Below, in pieces: positions 26,256 through 35,826 of a stretch of 64,000 nt of DNA; the stretch's first letter is position 1, and each line of letters begins with the position of its first letter. Both the position numbers and the translations under genes were made by a program. The notes under the pieces are model-generated. The model made no database searches. It was not told the DNA's origin and saw only the letters and a program-made list of their open reading frames with translations. This stretch comes from Herpetosiphonaceae bacterium (GTDB lineage Bacteria > Chloroflexota > Chloroflexia > Chloroflexales > Herpetosiphonaceae), in NCBI GenBank assembly GCA_026003835.1, contig BPHZ01000002.1:372001-436000 (forward strand), written 5' to 3'.

Positions 26256-27743
26256 CTAGCTGCGCTCCTGATCCCAGGTGCGTAGCAATTCGGTAAGCAG
26301 ACGGACGCCGAAGCCGGTAGCGTCTTTGGGTGTATAAGGCTTGGGCTGGTCCTCGGTCCAGGCCACGCCGGCGATATCCAGATGGACCCAGGGGTAGGTG
26401 CCTACGAAGTGGCTGAGGAACGCGCCGCCTGTGATGGCGCCGGCATTCCTGCCGCCAACATTCTTAATATCCGCAATATCGCTTTTAATCTGGTTCTTAT
26501 ACTCGTCCCAGAGCGGCAGCTCCCACACACGCTCGCCGGTGGCCTGCGCGGCGCGCTTGACGCGCTCGGCAAGCTCACTGCTGTTGCCCATCATGCCTGC
26601 GGCGTGGTTGCCGAGCGCCACCACACAGGCGCCGGTCAGCGTCGCCAGGTCGATGATTGCGTCAGGCTCGTAGCGCTGAGCATAGGCGAGGCCATCGGCA
26701 AGCACCAACCGGCCCTCGGCATCGGTGTTCAGGACCTCAATGGTGACCCCGTTCATTGCGCGGATGATATCGCCCGGCTTGTAGGCTGTACCGGATGGTG
26801 TATTTTCGGAGGCGGGCACGATACCGACGACATGCATTGGGAGCTTGAGTCGCCCAACCACTTCCATCGCCCCGAGGACCGCGCCGCCGCCCATCATATC
26901 CATCTTCATCTTATCCATATCAGCGGCGGGCTTGATCGAGATACCGCCCGTATCGAAGGTGATACCCTTGCCCACGAGGACCACGGTGGGGACACCCGGC
27001 TGCTTGCTGCCGTGTTCCAGGATGATGAACTTCGGTGGTTCGGCAGAGCCTCGTGAGACATTGAGGATGCCGCCCATGCCAAGCTCTTCCATCTGTTCAC
27101 GGTTGAAGACAGCGACGGTCATCCCATGGCGCTGCGCGATCTCCTGGGCCACCTCAGCCAGCATTGTCGGTGTTGCGACCAGCGGTGGCTCATTGCCCAG
27201 GTCACGGGCCAGCTTCACACCGGCCATCTCCGCCTCCGCCAGCTCAACCGCGCGGCGTGCAGCCTCTTCACTGTCGGAGCGAACGAGGATCGCGACACTT
27301 TCCACCTCAACGCCGGGTTGATCCGATTCTTTCCTGGTCTTGTACACCTCAAAGCGATAGAGACCGAGTTGAACACCCTCGGCCAGGGCGCGTGCAGCCG
27401 TAAACGCATCGAGAACATCTTGTCCCAGCAGTTCAGTGGCGAACGTCTTCTGTCCAAGATCGCGCGCACGCCGGCCAATCAGCGCGCCGATCTGCCGCAA
27501 CCGGTCTACGCTAAAATGCTCGCGCTTACCGAGGCCGGCGAGCAGCAGGCGCCTGGCTGCAACAGAACGCTTCTTCTCATTGCGTGGGTAGAGCAGCGCA
27601 AACTTTTTGAAAGCACCAGTGAAGTCCTCAGCTTCCATGAGGCCCTGAGCAACGGCTGGCAGGTCTTCGCCCTCCCAGACCCCAAGAACGGCGAGACCAG
27701 TCTCAACTGTGAGGATCTCACCGGCTTTCACTTCAATGTGCAT
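26256..27743 (-). CDS. pepA: Leucyl aminopeptidase, M17 family
   Basis: This 495-residue two-domain enzyme has the M17 catalytic half with GKGITFDTGGISIKPAADMD, MKMDMMGGGAV and the signature NTDAEGRLVLADGLAYA. The lysine and acidic metal ligands are all in place. It cleaves N-terminal residues from peptides in the cytoplasm. It lies between two MBL-fold genes on the same strand with gaps of 55 and 82 bases, which suggests an operon. Confidence 0.96.
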   Translation of the reverse strand: MHIEVKAGEILTVETGLAVLGVWEGEDLPAVAQGLMEAEDFTGAFKKFALLYPRNEKKRSVAARRLLLAGLGKREHFSVDRLRQIGALIGRRARDLGQKTFATELLGQDVLDAFTAARALAEGVQLGLYRFEVYKTRKESDQPGVEVESVAILVRSDSEEAARRAVELAEAEMAGVKLARDLGNEPPLVATPTMLAEVAQEIAQRHGMTVAVFNREQMEELGMGGILNVSRGSAEPPKFIILEHGSKQPGVPTVVLVGKGITFDTGGISIKPAADMDKMKMDMMGGGAVLGAMEVVGRLKLPMHVVGIVPASENTPSGTAYKPGDIIRAMNGVTIEVLNTDAEGRLVLADGLAYAQRYEPDAIIDLATLTGACVVALGNHAAGMMGNSSELAERVKRAAQATGERVWELPLWDEYKNQIKSDIADIKNVGGRNAGAITGGAFLSHFVGTYPWVHLDIAGVAWTEDQPKPYTPKDATGFGVRLLTELLRTWDQERS

Positions 27744-27798
27744 GAGGTCGACCCTTCCTATTACAAAAAACTGCTACTACAATGATGCTGCGATGTCA

Positions 27799-28449
27799 TT
27801 ACCAGCGATCCCAGCGCGCCGCCGTCCCAACGAATGGGTTCAGCTCGCGCTCCTCGCCGATCGTTGTTTGTTCTCCGTGTCCAGGATATACAACAATTTC
27901 GTCGTCAAGGGGCCAAAGCCGATCCTGGATGGAGCGAATGAGCACCTCGGTATCGCCGCCGGGGAGATCGGTGCGGCCCACGCTGCGCCGGAAGAGTGTA
28001 TCGCCGCCTAGCAGGATACGCTCGGATGGGATGTGGAAGCAGACGCTGCCCGGCGTGTGCCCCGGCGTATGGATGACATGGATCTGGAGCGATCCGAGCT
28101 GCAGCCGGTCGCCATGGCTCAGGGGACGATCGGCGGGCGCAACCGGCATCATACTCTTGCCGAAAGCCCGCCACTGTTCATGTGCCTGAGCCAGCAGCCA
28201 GTCATCAGCAGGGTGCAGATAGAGCGGAGCTCCGCTGCGCTCGCGGAGCGGCGTCACGGCGCCAACGTGGTCAAGATGCGCGTGCGTAAGCAAGATGGCC
28301 CGCACCTTTAAGCCGGCATCAGTCGCCGCCTGCCAGAGCTGTTCGGCCTCATCGCCTGGATCAACAAACGCGGCCTCGCCAGTCGTTGGGCAGGCGATAA
28401 TATAGCTATTCTCGGCAAATAGTCCGACGATAAATCGCTGAATGTGCAT
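27799..28449 (-). CDS. Glyoxalase-II-like MBL-fold hydrolase
   Basis: This 216-residue protein carries the motif THAHLDHVGAV and later histidines in HTPGHTPGS and YPGHGEQT, the standard ligand set of small hydroxyacylglutathione hydrolase-like proteins. The N-terminal FAENSYIIACPTTGEAAFVDPG is typical. Thioester or persulfide hydrolysis are both possible activities. It is the first gene of the leftward MBL-pepA-MBL group. Confidence 0.88.
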   Translation of the reverse strand: MHIQRFIVGLFAENSYIIACPTTGEAAFVDPGDEAEQLWQAATDAGLKVRAILLTHAHLDHVGAVTPLRERSGAPLYLHPADDWLLAQAHEQWRAFGKSMMPVAPADRPLSHGDRLQLGSLQIHVIHTPGHTPGSVCFHIPSERILLGGDTLFRRSVGRTDLPGGDTEVLIRSIQDRLWPLDDEIVVYPGHGEQTTIGEERELNPFVGTAARWDRW

Positions 28450-28609
28450 AGATCGCCTGTATACCTGATCTACAGCCCTGTATTGTATCCGCAGGGCCTC
28501 TGCCTGTCAATCAGCGTATCACCATACCTAAATAAAGCGATGATCGGGACCTGGCGCAAAAACATGCTCTTCTTGGGATCTGGTCCGTTCCATGATCCTT
28601 CAGGATGAG

Positions 28610-28638
28610 AAAGAAACGGGGGCACTCCCGCCCCCCCG
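28610..28638 (-). terminator. Intrinsic terminator after ccdA
   Basis: On the minus strand a C/G-run stem (CGGGGG pairing with GCCCCCG across a short loop) is followed by TTTCTTTCT. It lies 14 bases after the ccdA stop codon. Confidence 0.7.
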
Positions 28639-28651
28639 ATCCGGCGGCGCC

Positions 28652-29581
28652 CTAGCGCCCCAATCCAAAGAAGCGGCTGATCGCGTCCTCCAGCCGCAGC
28701 CCCCACTCCGCGGGCCCGGTTGTCGCATACTGGCTGAGATAGTTGAGCTGCCCTGTCATCAACAGGATGCCGATACCGATCATCAGGAGGCCGCTGATCA
28801 TGCTGGTGCTATGGAGAAAGAGCCTGCGACCGGCGATAGCGATCTCCCAGCCGCGTCCGCGCAGGAAGCGCCAGGCACGCGTGCCCTGGCCGAGGCGCCC
28901 GAAGAAGACCGCGACGAGCATCAGCGGCAGCGCCAGCCCTAGAACATAGATGAACGAAAGGATAGCACCGGCGATCAGCGAAGCGCCCTGGGAGAGGAGC
29001 AGCGTAAGGATCGTGCCCAAGACCGGGCCGATGCAGGCAGTCCAGCCCAGGGCAAAGGTCAGGCCATACAGGTAGGCGCCGGCGATCGTGGCGCTGCGCC
29101 TGGCGCTGATCTTTGGCCCGGAGAAACCCTTGCCGAAGAAGCTCATCAAACCGAGGGTGATGATCACGATCCCGCCGGCGCGTGCCAGCTCGTGACGATA
29201 CCGGCCCAGGGTTTGCCCAACAGCGGTAATGGATGCGCCGAGCAGCACCATGGTTGTCGCCAGCCCGGCGAAAAAGGCCAGCGACGCTACCAAGACACGC
29301 ATACGTGTGCGCGTCCCGACCTCATTCTGACCGGCGCCGAAGGTAAAAGCGAAATAGGCTGGCAGAATCGGTAGTGTACACGGCGAGAGGAACGAGAGCA
29401 CACCTGCGAGGAAAGCGGGTATTGCCAGCGCAAAGATACTGGCCTCGGGAGGCATGGCCGGCAGCTGCTGGCCTGACGGCTGCAGGAGCAGCATCAGGGC
29501 CCCGATCACCAGAAGGATCATCCCAACAGCTACGATAATGCGAAAGATACTTGTGTGTTCTTTAGAGGTAGCCTGCTGCAT
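28652..29581 (-). CDS. ccdA: Cytochrome c biogenesis / thiol electron transporter CcdA
   Basis: This 309-residue membrane protein carries electrons across the membrane to extracytoplasmic thioredoxin-like proteins. The two hallmark cysteines are in FLSPCTLPILPAYFAF and LGWTACIGPVLG. An extra N-terminal hydrophobic segment (RIIVAVGMILLVIGALMLLL) precedes the usual core of about six segments. The ATG at 29581 is chosen over a TTG just before it; GAGGG lies upstream. No thioredoxin-like partner is adjacent. Confidence 0.9.
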   Translation of the reverse strand: MQQATSKEHTSIFRIIVAVGMILLVIGALMLLLQPSGQQLPAMPPEASIFALAIPAFLAGVLSFLSPCTLPILPAYFAFTFGAGQNEVGTRTRMRVLVASLAFFAGLATTMVLLGASITAVGQTLGRYRHELARAGGIVIITLGLMSFFGKGFSGPKISARRSATIAGAYLYGLTFALGWTACIGPVLGTILTLLLSQGASLIAGAILSFIYVLGLALPLMLVAVFFGRLGQGTRAWRFLRGRGWEIAIAGRRLFLHSTSMISGLLMIGIGILLMTGQLNYLSQYATTGPAEWGLRLEDAISRFFGLGR

Positions 29582-29711
29582 CAATCAATCCCTCAACCAT
29601 GGAATCATCTATGGACCTATTGTACCATGTGCGTGGAACAATGGGATGAGCAATTGGTTACACATAGCCGCCGCGCAGGCGTCATAGAGGCCCTAGAATG
29701 AGCGGCGCTTG

Positions 29712-29741
29712 TTGACAGCGCCCCGAACGGCGGGGTAGAAT
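29712..29741 (+). promoter_or_regulatory. Sigma-70-type promoter of the P5C dehydrogenase gene
   Basis: TTGACA (29712-29717) and TAGAAT (29736-29741) are separated by 18 bases. The coding start is about 100 bases downstream. A GCCCC-GAACG-GCGGGG element lies in the spacer. Confidence 0.65.
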
Positions 29742-29841
29742 GAACAGGGATATCGATCAGCGACCTCCACCCGGGGGTCGTTATGCTGTGGCGTAAAGGT
29801 TAACCTCAGGCAGCGTCGCCGAGGCGCAAAGGAGTGCAAGG

Positions 29842-31428
29842 ATGCTTCCAGAATTTCGTAATGAGCCTTTGACTGATTGGACTGATCCCGGCAATGTTCA
29901 GCGTATGGAGCAGGTGCTGGAAAAGGTGCGGGGAGAGCTGGGCCGCACCTACTCGCTGATCATCGGCGGCGAGCGGATCAGCGAAGGCGATACGTTTGAC
30001 TCGATCAACCCGGCCAGGCCAGATCAGGTGGTTGGGCGGTTTGTCAAGGCGACTGTCGAGCACGCGAACCAGGCTATCGCCGCCGCCGAGGAAGCCTTCA
30101 AGAGCTGGAGCCGCACACCAGCGGAGGTGCGCGCTCGCTACCTGTTGAACGCGGCAGCGATCATGCGGCACCGTAAGCACGAGCTGGCTGCCTGGCTGGT
30201 CTACGAGGTGAGCAAAAGCTGGGTCGAGGCCGACGCCGATGTTGCCGAGCTGATCGATTTTGCCGAGTACTATGCCCGGCAGATGCTCAAGCTCGCCGGC
30301 CCGCAGCCGGTGGTTCCCTATCCCGGCGAGGAGAACGAACTGCGCTACATCCCGCTGGGTGTCGGCGTCGTCATTCCGCCCTGGAACTTCCCCGGCGCAA
30401 TTATGGGCGGCATGACCCTGGCGGCCATCGTCAGCGGCAATACGGTTGTGCTCAAACCGGCGTCCACATCGCCGACGATCGCTGCGCAGTTTGTCCGTAT
30501 CCTTGAGGAGACGGGGCTGCCGGCTGGTGTCGTTAACTTCCTGCCAGGTCCCGGCGGCGCTATCGGCGATGCGCTGGTGGATCATCCGCGCACGCGCTTT
30601 ATCGCTTTCACCGGCTCGCGCGACGTCGGGCTGCGCATCTTTGAGCGCGCCGCGAAGCTCCAGCCGGGCCAAATCTGGCTTAAGCGCACGATTTTGGAGA
30701 TGGGCGGCAAGGATGCGATTGTCGTCGACGAGACCGCCGATCTTGACGCCGCCGCAGAGGGCATTGTCGCCTCTGCCTTCGGCTTCCAGGGCCAGAAGTG
30801 CTCGGCCTGCTCGCGAGCGATCATCGTCGAGAGTGTGTATGACGAGGTGCTCAATAAGGTCGTGGAGCGCGCTCGCAAGCTGAGCATCGGCGATCCCACC
30901 GATCGATCGACCTTTATGGGCGCGGTCATCGACGACAAGGCCTTCAAGAAGATCACCGAGTACATCGAGATCGGCAAGCAAGAGGGCCGGCTGGTTCTGG
31001 GCGGCGAAGTGCAGAACAACGGCGGCTATTTCATCCCGCCGACGATCATCGCCGATGTCGATCCGAACGCGCGCATTGCGCAGGAGGAGATCTTTGGTCC
31101 AGTGCTGGCTTTTATCAAGGCCAGGGACTTCGACCACGCGCTGGAGATTGCCAACGGCACGCAGTACGGCCTGACCGGCGCCGTCTACTCGCGCTCGCGC
31201 GAGCGTCTGGAGCGCGCCCGCGAGGAGTTCCATGTCGGCAACCTGTACTTGAATCGCAAATGTACCGGCGCGCTGGTGGGTGTGCAGCCCTTCGGCGGCT
31301 TCAATATGTCCGGCACCGACTCGAAGGCCGGCGGCCCCGACTACCTGCTGCTCTTTACTCAGGCCAAGTCGATTGCCGAGCGACTACTGCCGGCGGCGGG
31401 CTTCCAGGGGCCTGTGCGGCCGTGGTGA
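29842..31428 (+). CDS. L-glutamate gamma-semialdehyde (P5C) dehydrogenase
   Basis: This 528-residue aldehyde dehydrogenase carries out the second step of proline breakdown, forming glutamate with NAD+. It has the P5CDH-type N-terminus, the nucleotide segment [17 protein letters not shown], the catalytic glutamate in [12 protein letters not shown] and the catalytic cysteine in GQKCSACSR. The C-terminus [16 protein letters not shown] is family-typical. AAAGGAG lies before the start. A proline dehydrogenase is not in the window. It matches the RocA/PruA stand-alone type. Confidence 0.93.
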   Translation: MLPEFRNEPLTDWTDPGNVQRMEQVLEKVRGELGRTYSLIIGGERISEGDTFDSINPARPDQVVGRFVKATVEHANQAIAAAEEAFKSWSRTPAEVRARYLLNAAAIMRHRKHELAAWLVYEVSKSWVEADADVAELIDFAEYYARQMLKLAGPQPVVPYPGEENELRYIPLGVGVVIPPWNFPGAIMGGMTLAAIVSGNTVVLKPASTSPTIAAQFVRILEETGLPAGVVNFLPGPGGAIGDALVDHPRTRFIAFTGSRDVGLRIFERAAKLQPGQIWLKRTILEMGGKDAIVVDETADLDAAAEGIVASAFGFQGQKCSACSRAIIVESVYDEVLNKVVERARKLSIGDPTDRSTFMGAVIDDKAFKKITEYIEIGKQEGRLVLGGEVQNNGGYFIPPTIIADVDPNARIAQEEIFGPVLAFIKARDFDHALEIANGTQYGLTGAVYSRSRERLERAREEFHVGNLYLNRKCTGALVGVQPFGGFNMSGTDSKAGGPDYLLLFTQAKSIAERLLPAAGFQGPVRPW

Positions 31429-31463
31429 GGCGCGATCAGTTGAGGTGATCAATGGAGCCCGGA

Positions 31464-31490
31464 TGGGGCGAACCCAATGTTCGCCCCATC
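31464..31490. terminator. Shared hairpin terminator between converging genes
   Basis: ATGGGGCGAAC and GTTCGCCCCAT form a perfect 11-base stem with a five-base loop. It lies between the ends of the P5CDH gene (plus) and ychF (minus). T tracts are poor, so efficiency is uncertain. Confidence 0.7.
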
Positions 31491-31498
31491 TGATTCGT

Positions 31499-32581
31499 TT
31501 AGACATTGAACAGGAAGTGGCAGATATCGCCATCCTGAACGGTGTAGCTCTTCCCCTCCAGGCGGACCAACCCGCGCTTCTTGGCCTCAGCCATGCCGCC
31601 GGCGGCAACCAGGTCGTTGTAGGCGACGACTTCGGCGCGAATGAAGCCGCGCTGAATATCGGAGTGAATGGTTCCGGCGGCTTCGACAGCCGGCGTACCC
31701 TGCTTGATGGTCCATGCGCGTACCTCGTCGGGGCCGGCGGTCAGAAAGCTGATCAGGCCAAGCAGCTCGTACGATTTCTTGATCAGCCGATCGCGGGCGG
31801 GCTCTGTGATGCCGAGATCCTCCATAAACAGGCGAGCGTCCTCTTCCTCCATCTGAGCCAGCTCAGCCTCGATCTTGCCGGCGAGCGCCACGGTAGCGCT
31901 CTTTTTGTGGGAATAGGCAATTGCCGGTGGATGTGCGAGCTGCTCCTCGCCGATGTTCAGCACGATCAGCAGTGGTTTGGCAGTGAGAAACTGGTAGCCG
32001 CGGATCAGCCTGGCCTCCTCCTCGCTCAGTTCCTGATCGCGGATGGGCAGATCATGCTCAAGCCCTTGATACAGTCGCTCCAGCAGATCGTGTTCCTGCT
32101 GGCGCACCTCGCGCTCCTTTGTCGGCATTTTGCCGATCTCACCCTTGAGGCGGGCCAGGCGCCGCTCGATGATCGCCATATCGGAGAAGGCAAGCTCAAG
32201 ATCAACGGCCTGAATATCGCGGGCGGGATCGACGCTGCCCTGGAGATGCGGCACCGACTCGTCCTCGAAGGCGCGCACAACGTGGAGGAGTGCATCGACC
32301 TGGCTAATATAGTTGAGGAACTGCGGGCTGAGGCCGCCGCTCTCGCGGGCGCTGCCGCTGAGCCCGGCCACATCGATGTATTGGACATCGGCGGGCGTTA
32401 CCTTCTTTGGACGAAACATCTGCGCGAGCACATCCAGCCGCTCATCAGGAACCTTGACAGTGGCGAGATTGGGCTCAAGCTGCCCCGACGAGTAGGCGGC
32501 GGTCTCTGCCGTGCCGCGCGTCAACGCATTGAATACAGTCGTCTTCCCACTGTTGGGAAGGCCAATGATGCCAATTTTCAT
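31499..32581 (-). CDS. ychF: Ribosome-binding ATPase YchF
   Basis: This 360-residue OBG-family protein has GLPNSGKTTVFNALT at residues 6-20, YIDVAGLSGSARES for the G3 region, and a C-terminal TGS domain ending in VQDGDICHFLFNV. YchF prefers ATP and binds ribosomes. The glycosyltransferase gene lies just upstream with a 15-base gap, so the two are likely co-transcribed. Confidence 0.96.
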   Translation of the reverse strand: MKIGIIGLPNSGKTTVFNALTRGTAETAAYSSGQLEPNLATVKVPDERLDVLAQMFRPKKVTPADVQYIDVAGLSGSARESGGLSPQFLNYISQVDALLHVVRAFEDESVPHLQGSVDPARDIQAVDLELAFSDMAIIERRLARLKGEIGKMPTKEREVRQQEHDLLERLYQGLEHDLPIRDQELSEEEARLIRGYQFLTAKPLLIVLNIGEEQLAHPPAIAYSHKKSATVALAGKIEAELAQMEEEDARLFMEDLGITEPARDRLIKKSYELLGLISFLTAGPDEVRAWTIKQGTPAVEAAGTIHSDIQRGFIRAEVVAYNDLVAAGGMAEAKKRGLVRLEGKSYTVQDGDICHFLFNV

Positions 32582-32596
32582 ACCTTCACATCTGAA

Positions 32597-33313
32597 CTAT
32601 CCGCCGAAGCGCACGCGGACCAGGCCCTTGATATCCTCCCAGGCGGTGCTGACGATCTTGACCCGCGAGTCAAGGTCTTCGATCCACTCGACCGGCACCT
32701 CGAAGATACGGTAGCCCTGGCGCTCAGCCTTCAGCAGCAATTCGCTATCAAAGAACCAGTGATTATCCTTTACCTGCGGGATAAGCTTTTGCGCCGCCTC
32801 GCGAGTGATGGCTTTGAAGCCGCATTGGGCATCTCTGAACTTATGCCAGAACATCAGCCGGATCAGCAAGTTGTAGCAGCGCGAAATGATCTCGCGCTTC
32901 CACTGGCGCGTCACGACTGCTCCATGCATCAGCCGAGAGCCGGTGCCCAGATCATAGTCGCTGTGAATGAGCGCCGCAAGCAGCGGCGGCAAGGCGCGCA
33001 GATTGGTCGAAAGATCGACATCCATATAGCAGAGGACATCGGCATCGCTGCCGAGCCAGGCAGCTCGCAGCGCGCGGCCACGCCCCTTCTGCTCCAGACG
33101 AATGAAGGTAACCTCGCCAGGGTACTTCTCCGCCAGCTCTTTACAGATCTCCGGCGTACGATCAACTGAGGCATTGTCGGCGACGACAATACGCCAGCGA
33201 TAGGGGCAGCTTCGGATCAGAAACTCGCGCAGCGTCGCAACGCTGCCGGCGAGCTGGGCCTCTTCGTTATAGACCGGTATAACGATATCAACTTTGACAT
33301 CGCCGAAAGTCAT
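32597..33313 (-). CDS. Family 2 glycosyltransferase, dolichol-phosphate-sugar synthase type
   Basis: This 238-residue cytoplasmic protein has VDIVIPVYNEEAQL at the N-terminus, the metal-binding YMDVDLSTN near residue 98 and the RLMHGAVVTRQWKREIISR segment typical of polyprenyl-phosphate sugar transferases. There is no membrane anchor. The product may feed glycoprotein or envelope glycan assembly. A terminator-like hairpin with a T tract lies in its 5' leader. Confidence 0.87.
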   Translation of the reverse strand: MTFGDVKVDIVIPVYNEEAQLAGSVATLREFLIRSCPYRWRIVVADNASVDRTPEICKELAEKYPGEVTFIRLEQKGRGRALRAAWLGSDADVLCYMDVDLSTNLRALPPLLAALIHSDYDLGTGSRLMHGAVVTRQWKREIISRCYNLLIRLMFWHKFRDAQCGFKAITREAAQKLIPQVKDNHWFFDSELLLKAERQGYRIFEVPVEWIEDLDSRVKIVSTAWEDIKGLVRVRFGG

Positions 33314-33330
33314 ATCGGTGTGTCCTGCAT

Positions 33331-33362
33331 TAAAAAGCCCCTCGCCGCGTGGCTCGAGGGCT
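33331..33362 (-). terminator. Terminator-like hairpin in the glycosyltransferase leader
   Basis: Read leftward, AGCCCTCG and CGAGGGGCT form a stem followed by TTTTTAA. It ends 18 bases before the glycosyltransferase start. It may stop transcripts from upstream or act as an attenuator. Confidence 0.55.
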
Positions 33363-33453
33363 AAGCTCTCTGGGCTGGCGCAGCCCTATGCCGAGATATC
33401 TGCGCCGTGGCGATTATAGGAGATTGTGAGAAGAAAGTCAAACTCAGCTCTGC

Positions 33454-33468
33454 TATAATGACAGCGTG
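33454..33468 (+). promoter_or_regulatory. Promoter -10 box abutting a GTG start (leaderless mRNA)
   Basis: TATAAT (33454-33459) is six bases before the GTG start codon of the MurJ-like gene. A transcript from this box would begin at or within a base or two of the start codon. No ribosome binding site is present. Confidence 0.6.
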
Positions 33469-34953
33469 TTAGACCGTCGCTCGTTTATCCGCACATCGGC
33501 GCTGGTACTTGGCGCCATGCTCTTGCTGAAGCTGCTGGGGCTCGTCGAGAAGCTGGTTATGGCGAGCCGTTTTGGTGTTGGCGCTACGGCAGACGCGGCG
33601 CTGGTCGGGGCAACCGGGGCGCTGCTCCTCGGCTACCTGTTACAGGATGTGGTCAGTTCAGCGCTGATACCAGTGCTTGTCAACCGCGATAGAGACGGCC
33701 AGGCGCGCACGACAGGGACGCTCTTTACGATCATCCTCCTGGTGCTGCTTGTGATAGCGGCGCTCACCTGGTGGCAGGGGCGTGCGCTTTTGCAGTTGCT
33801 GGCGCCGGGCTTTGACAGCGAGACGCAATCCCTGGCGCTCTATGTATTGCGATCTGCTCTCATCGGGCTGCCGGCGCTGGGTGTGAGCGCCGTGTTGGGC
33901 GCTCATCTCAACGCCAATGGGCACTACCTTCAGCCGGCGCTGGCCGAGCTGATGCTCAGGATCGGGCCGGTCCTTGGGCTATTGCTCGTCGGCGGTATCG
34001 AAGGGCTGGCGTTTGGCCTTGCCGCCGGCGCGCTGCTCCGGCTGGCATGCTTGATCAGGCCGGGCGTGACTCCGCGACCTCGCTGTGATCTGGCCGATGA
34101 TGGGCTGCGCCGCTCGCTCGATCTGGTCTGGCCGCTGCTGCTGACCTCGATCATCTCAATTCAGCTTTTTGCCATGATCGAGGCCGCTATCGCCTCCACT
34201 GTCGGCATCGGCGTTGTCTCCGCCCTTGCCTATGCCCGGCGCATTGCTGATGTTCCGATCTTTCTCATCTACCAGGTTTCTGCACGGGTTGTGCTGCCGA
34301 CGCTGGCCGGCCTGGCGATTGATCGGGTACGGCTCCAGGAGGCATTGAAACGGGCAAGTGAGCTTACGCTGCTGCTGCTGCTGCCGCCGACTGTGATGGG
34401 GATGCTGCTGGCGGAGTCTGTGGTGCGGCTGATTTACGGCAGGGGAGCTTTTGACGACGCCGCGGTAGCGGCGACGACGACGGCGTTCTGGGCGCTGCTG
34501 CCTGGCCTGCCGGCGCTGGGACTCTCTGTGATTGTTGCGCGCTTTGCCTACGCGCTGAAGGATACCCGCGGGCCGAGCCTGATACGATTGGGCGGTGTAA
34601 TTTTGCATGTGGCGCTGGCGCTGGCGTTGCGTCCCTGGGGCATCGCCGGGGTCGCCTGGTCCAGCACGATCACCCTCTGGATTGAAGCGCTGGCGCTTGT
34701 GCTCCTGGTTGCCTCCAGGCTCGGCATACGCTGGGATATCCTGCGGGCCGGCTGGCGCAGCGGCGTGCGGCTCAGTATCAGCGCAGGGCTGATGCTGGCT
34801 GTGGCAATGCAGCTCAACGCACTGCTTCCGCCTGTAAGCGGCGTGCTGCCGCTCGTCGCCAGATTAGCGGCGATCAGCAGCGCCGGGCTGGTTGTCTATA
34901 CCGGGAGCCTGTTGCTGTTTGGTGTACGGCTGCGCTTTGCCGGCAGCACCTAA
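33466..34953 (+). CDS. MurJ/MviN-like lipid II flippase
   Basis: This 495-residue protein of the MOP superfamily has about 14 hydrophobic segments. The N-terminus LGLVEKLVMASRFGVGATADA and LLQDVVSSALIPVL are the usual MurJ pattern; IYGRGAFDDAAV is the conserved segment near residue 325. It probably flips lipid-linked cell wall or glycan precursors. The start codon is GTG, apparently leaderless. It converges with nadK, whose end is two bases away. Confidence 0.88.
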   Translation: MLDRRSFIRTSALVLGAMLLLKLLGLVEKLVMASRFGVGATADAALVGATGALLLGYLLQDVVSSALIPVLVNRDRDGQARTTGTLFTIILLVLLVIAALTWWQGRALLQLLAPGFDSETQSLALYVLRSALIGLPALGVSAVLGAHLNANGHYLQPALAELMLRIGPVLGLLLVGGIEGLAFGLAAGALLRLACLIRPGVTPRPRCDLADDGLRRSLDLVWPLLLTSIISIQLFAMIEAAIASTVGIGVVSALAYARRIADVPIFLIYQVSARVVLPTLAGLAIDRVRLQEALKRASELTLLLLLPPTVMGMLLAESVVRLIYGRGAFDDAAVAATTTAFWALLPGLPALGLSVIVARFAYALKDTRGPSLIRLGGVILHVALALALRPWGIAGVAWSSTITLWIEALALVLLVASRLGIRWDILRAGWRSGVRLSISAGLMLAVAMQLNALLPPVSGVLPLVARLAAISSAGLVVYTGSLLLFGVRLRFAGST

Positions 34954-34955
34954 GC

Positions 34956-35783
34956 TTACTCGCGATGCAGGCGGCGCGTCAAGGTCTCATAGAAGTGTGA
35001 GGGCGGATGGACGCGGGCGAAGCGGCAGACAAGCGGCGATCGGCTGGCGTGGATGTGATCGCCCTCGTGGAGCTGGTAGTGGATCTGCCCGTCAAAGCTG
35101 AGGAAGGCCGGGTGGCGGCTGCGCACGATCAGCTCCAGCCGGGCGTCTTGGTGCAGGACCAGCGAGGGGACATTGGTCAGGTGCGCGGCGACGGGCACAA
35201 GGACCAGCGGCTGGGCGCGTGGGTCAAGGATCGGGCCGCCGGCCGCCAGCGCATAGGCAGTCGAGCCTGTGGCCGTCGCTACAATCACCCCATCGGCCGT
35301 ATAGGTTGTCATCGGTGTGCCGTCGACGGCAACCTCGACGGCGACGACCCGGGCGATCTCTCCACGAGCTATCAGCACCTCGTTGAGCGCTGTATCCTCG
35401 ACAATCAACATACCATCGCGATAGAGAGCGGCCTGGGCCAGCGTCCGCTCATCATACCAGCCGCCACCCTCGATCAGCCGCTCCAGCCCAGAGTAGAGTT
35501 CATCAGGAGTGACCTCGGCCATAAAGCTAAGGCGGCCAAGGCCAACGCCGAGAATGGGGATCCCGTAGGGGATCGCCAGCCGGGCAGTGCGGAGCACGGT
35601 GCCATCGCCGCCAAGGGCCAGGAGCAGATCGCACTCGCTGACGTGGGCCGGATCGTGTCGTCCCTCCTGGGACGTGCCGATCCAGGCTCTCACCCCTCGC
35701 GCGTGCAGCCACTCCTCAACCCTGTGCGCAAAGTCGGGCGCGGCTTGAGACAGCGGATTGTAGATAATGCCGATCGTCTTCAA
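34956..35783 (-). CDS. nadK: NAD kinase
   Basis: This 275-residue enzyme phosphorylates NAD to NADP. The GGDGTVLRTAR motif lies near residue 58, and DGVIVATATGSTAYALAAGGPI is the second signature. The start appears to be TTG at 35783, with a GGAG site eight bases upstream, matching the family N-terminus KTIGIIYNP. Confidence 0.95.
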   Translation of the reverse strand: MKTIGIIYNPLSQAAPDFAHRVEEWLHARGVRAWIGTSQEGRHDPAHVSECDLLLALGGDGTVLRTARLAIPYGIPILGVGLGRLSFMAEVTPDELYSGLERLIEGGGWYDERTLAQAALYRDGMLIVEDTALNEVLIARGEIARVVAVEVAVDGTPMTTYTADGVIVATATGSTAYALAAGGPILDPRAQPLVLVPVAAHLTNVPSLVLHQDARLELIVRSRHPAFLSFDGQIHYQLHEGDHIHASRSPLVCRFARVHPPSHFYETLTRRLHRE

Positions 35784-35826
35784 TGGTGTCGCTCCAGATG
35801 ACCTGTATGCAGGTTCCAGCGATAGC

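Noticed and set aside
29806..31233. Leftward 475-residue frame over the P5C dehydrogenase gene
   Set aside because: The plus strand encodes a full aldehyde dehydrogenase with catalytic residues.
31280..33169. Rightward 629-residue frame over ychF and the glycosyltransferase gene
   Set aside because: Both minus-strand genes have complete family motifs; this frame spans two genes and is a shadow.
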